This document shows, piece after piece, positions 62,657-64,000 of a stretch of 64,000 nt of DNA. The notes beneath the pieces are model-generated. The model was not told the origin of the DNA. It was given only the letters and a program-made list of their open reading frames with translations, and did no database searches. The stretch spans positions 62,001 to 126,000 of the forward strand of contig CANMSI010000004.1 of NCBI GenBank assembly GCA_947500575.1, in the 5' to 3' direction. Each line of letters starts with the position of its first letter. Within the stretch, counting starts at the first letter, position 1. Source of the stretch: an uncultured Flavobacteriaceae bacterium. Its GTDB lineage: Bacteria > Bacteroidota > Bacteroidia > Flavobacteriales > Flavobacteriaceae. The position numbers were made by a program, and so were the translations under genes.

Positions 62657-63196
62657 CTATTTATTAATCAAATATATAATATCTTCCCCTTCATTTTCCT
62701 CCCACATCACCTTCACCTTTTCATCATTAATGGCATCTACCTGCCTACCCCTGTAGTTGGGCATGATGGGTAAGTGCCTACTAAAACGTCTATCGATGAG
62801 TGTTAGCAACTCCACATCCATAGGTCTACCAAAAGATTGAATAGCGGTAAGAGCAGCGCGTATGCTTCGCCCTGTATATAATACATCGTCTATAAACACT
62901 ACACGCTTGCCTTCTATAAGAAAGTCTATTTTAGTGGTATTTGCTTCTAAGGTTTTTTCTCCCCGTCTAAAATCGTCTCTATAAAAGGTAATATCTAAGA
63001 AACCTAAATCAATTTCTTTCACCTTATAGTCTTCTTTTAAAATTTTGGTGAGTCGTTTTGCCAAAAAAATACCACGAGGTTGTAACCCTATCAGTACGGT
63101 ATTCTTAAAATCTAAATGGGTTTCTAAAAGTTGGCAAGCCAAACGGTGTAATATGATGTGAATCTCTTTAGCGGAAAGCAGTACTTTTTGACTCAT
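62657..63196 (-). CDS. pyrR: PyrR: pyrimidine operon attenuation protein / uracil phosphoribosyltransferase
   Basis: I use the ATG at 63196 (MSQKVLLSAKEIHIILHRLA), giving 179 residues, the family norm; the upstream part of the frame lacks similarity. The PRPP-binding motif is VVFIDDVLYTGRS at 99-111. PyrR binds a loop in pyr mRNA leaders and also has uracil phosphoribosyltransferase activity. A -7-like box TATTTTTG lies on the minus strand at 63224-63231, leaving a leader of about 20 bases, which is too short for a classic PyrR-binding loop upstream of pyrR itself. Confidence 0.95.
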   Translation of the reverse strand: MSQKVLLSAKEIHIILHRLACQLLETHLDFKNTVLIGLQPRGIFLAKRLTKILKEDYKVKEIDLGFLDITFYRDDFRRGEKTLEANTTKIDFLIEGKRVVFIDDVLYTGRSIRAALTAIQSFGRPMDVELLTLIDRRFSRHLPIMPNYRGRQVDAINDEKVKVMWEENEGEDIIYLINK

Positions 63197-63286
63197 AAAT
63201 TGGGTTTCCCAAGCTTTGGAATACAAAAATAGGGATTTCTATTTAATATCATCGTCTGAAGCTGAAATAGCATACAGTCCGGCATA

Positions 63287-63319
63287 AAAAAAGCCCTAAC
63301 ATACAATGCTAGGGCTTTT
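63287..63319 (-). terminator. Terminator of rpsA
   Basis: On the minus strand GCCCTA and TAGGGC form a stem with an 11-base loop (arms 63293-63298 and 63310-63315), extended by A/T pairs and followed by a T-run. It lies about 20 bases beyond the rpsA stop. Confidence 0.85.
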
Positions 63320-63340
63320 GATAATTTTGAAAATTAGTGA

Positions 63341-64000
63341 CTATTTCTTCTTGTCACTTGCTTCCATTTTATCTTTTAAAGCTTGAAGGGCTTCGTTCGC
63401 ATCTCCTAAAGTTGGTTTTGCTTCCTCTGCACTTGCTGCTGCTTTCTTCTGAGCTGTTCTTACATTACGCTGCTCTTCTTCTCTAAAAATAGCTGTATGG
63501 CTAGCCACAACCCTTTTGAACTCTTTGTTGAATTCAATAATCTTGAATTGTGCCTCTTCACCTTTGGCTAATTTTTTACCATCTTCTTTCTCCATGTGAC
63601 GTTGCGGAACAAAAGCTGTAATATCATTGTTAAATTCAATGATAGCTCCTTTGTCTACAATCTCAGTAATGGCAGCGTTATGCTCTGTACCCAAAGCAAA
63701 CTCTTTTTCGTACTTATCCCAAGGGTTATCTGTTGTTTGTTTGTGACCTAAGCTTAATTTACGTCCTTCTACATCTAACTCTAACACCTCTACTTCTAAA
63801 GTATCACCAACAGTTACAAACTCTGAAGGATGCTTTATTTTCTTAGTCCAAGAAAGGTCAGAAATATAGATTAAACCATCTATTCCTTCTTCCATTTCTA
63901 CAAAAACACCGAAGTTGGTAAAGTTTCTTACAATACCTTTATGTTTCGACCCTACAGGATACTTGCTTGTAATATCTGTCCAAGGATCTGGTGTTAATTG
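63341..64000 (-). CDS. rpsA: 30S ribosomal protein S1, partial (5' end outside window)
   Basis: The last 220 codons of rpsA are present. The frame stays open to base 64000. S1 RNA-binding repeats are visible: GIVRNFTNFGVFVEMEEGIDGLIYISDLSW (upper part), then SLGHKQTTDNPWDKYEKEFALG and AAITEIVDKGAIIEFNNDITAFVPQRHME. The protein binds mRNA and helps initiation. The C-terminal tail is rich in Ala, Glu and Lys (EALQALKDKMEASDKKK), common in Bacteroidota S1. A terminator follows at 63287-63319. Confidence 0.95.
   Translation of the reverse strand, partial: QLTPDPWTDITSKYPVGSKHKGIVRNFTNFGVFVEMEEGIDGLIYISDLSWTKKIKHPSEFVTVGDTLEVEVLELDVEGRKLSLGHKQTTDNPWDKYEKEFALGTEHNAAITEIVDKGAIIEFNNDITAFVPQRHMEKEDGKKLAKGEEAQFKIIEFNKEFKRVVASHTAIFREEEQRNVRTAQKKAAASAEEAKPTLGDANEALQALKDKMEASDKKK

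Noticed and set aside
1-64000. CRISPR arrays
   Set aside because: I saw no regularly spaced direct repeats with unique spacers. The only regular arrays are the 13-base operator boxes and coding repeats in the surface proteins.
1-64000. Insertion sequences or transposases
   Set aside because: No DDE-type or IS200-type transposase frame or terminal inverted repeat pair was found; the only mobile gene set is the integrase and mobilization module at the left edge.

Overview
The window looks like chromosome of a marine member of the Flavobacteriaceae (Bacteroidota). Signs of this are the AT-rich, densely packed genes, the secreted proteins ending in type IX secretion (T9SS) sorting domains, the promoters of the TTTG/TTG-N19-22-TAnnTTTG type, the Bacteroidota-style tyrosine integrase, and an alginate lyase lipoprotein suited to brown-algal polysaccharide. 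I cannot name a genus from sequence alone.

Region 1 (1-5283) is the right part of an integrative mobilizable element: a partial MobC-like protein, a MobA-type relaxase, a small membrane coiled-coil protein, a 539-residue cargo protein of unknown function with an HEPN-like RANGLH motif, and an integrase that lies next to the 3' end of a tRNA-Pro gene. The left end of the element is outside the window.

Region 2 (5284-23.6 kb) is core chromosome: tRNA-Ser and tRNA-Pro, a PgpH-type HD phosphodiesterase, thiolase, an NlpC/P60 protein that has lost its catalytic cysteine, a TPR protein with gyrA, clpC, the NAD(P)HX repair enzyme, and the thrABC operon preceded by a 32-codon leader peptide whose codons suggest threonine attenuation.

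Region 3 (23.7-38.6 kb) mixes surface functions with metabolism: a PL7 alginate lyase with two carbohydrate-binding modules under three tandem palindromic operators, a secreted aminopeptidase P, gcvT-glsA-epimerase-PCD, a YebC-family protein, and two neighbouring giant T9SS proteins that share a repeated ~120-residue module.

Region 4 (38.8-47.6 kb) holds an acyltransferase, a KdnB-like dehydrogenase, a HAD phosphatase and KdsB (Kdo activation and probably modification), a RecD-like helicase, a DUF3822-rsmD run and the RNase P RNA.

Region 5 (47.7-64 kb) holds dnaX, a complete six-gene ebo operon (eboABCDEF) with a TMEM220-like membrane protein at its end, miaE, a ppk1 gene overlapping a SixA-like phosphatase gene, pdxH, a pyrR-pyrB-STAS-rnz operon and the 3' part of rpsA. 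The most attractive leads are the ebo operon, the alginate-lyase operator array, the thr leader peptide, the HEPN-like cargo gene and the cysteine-less NlpC/P60 protein.
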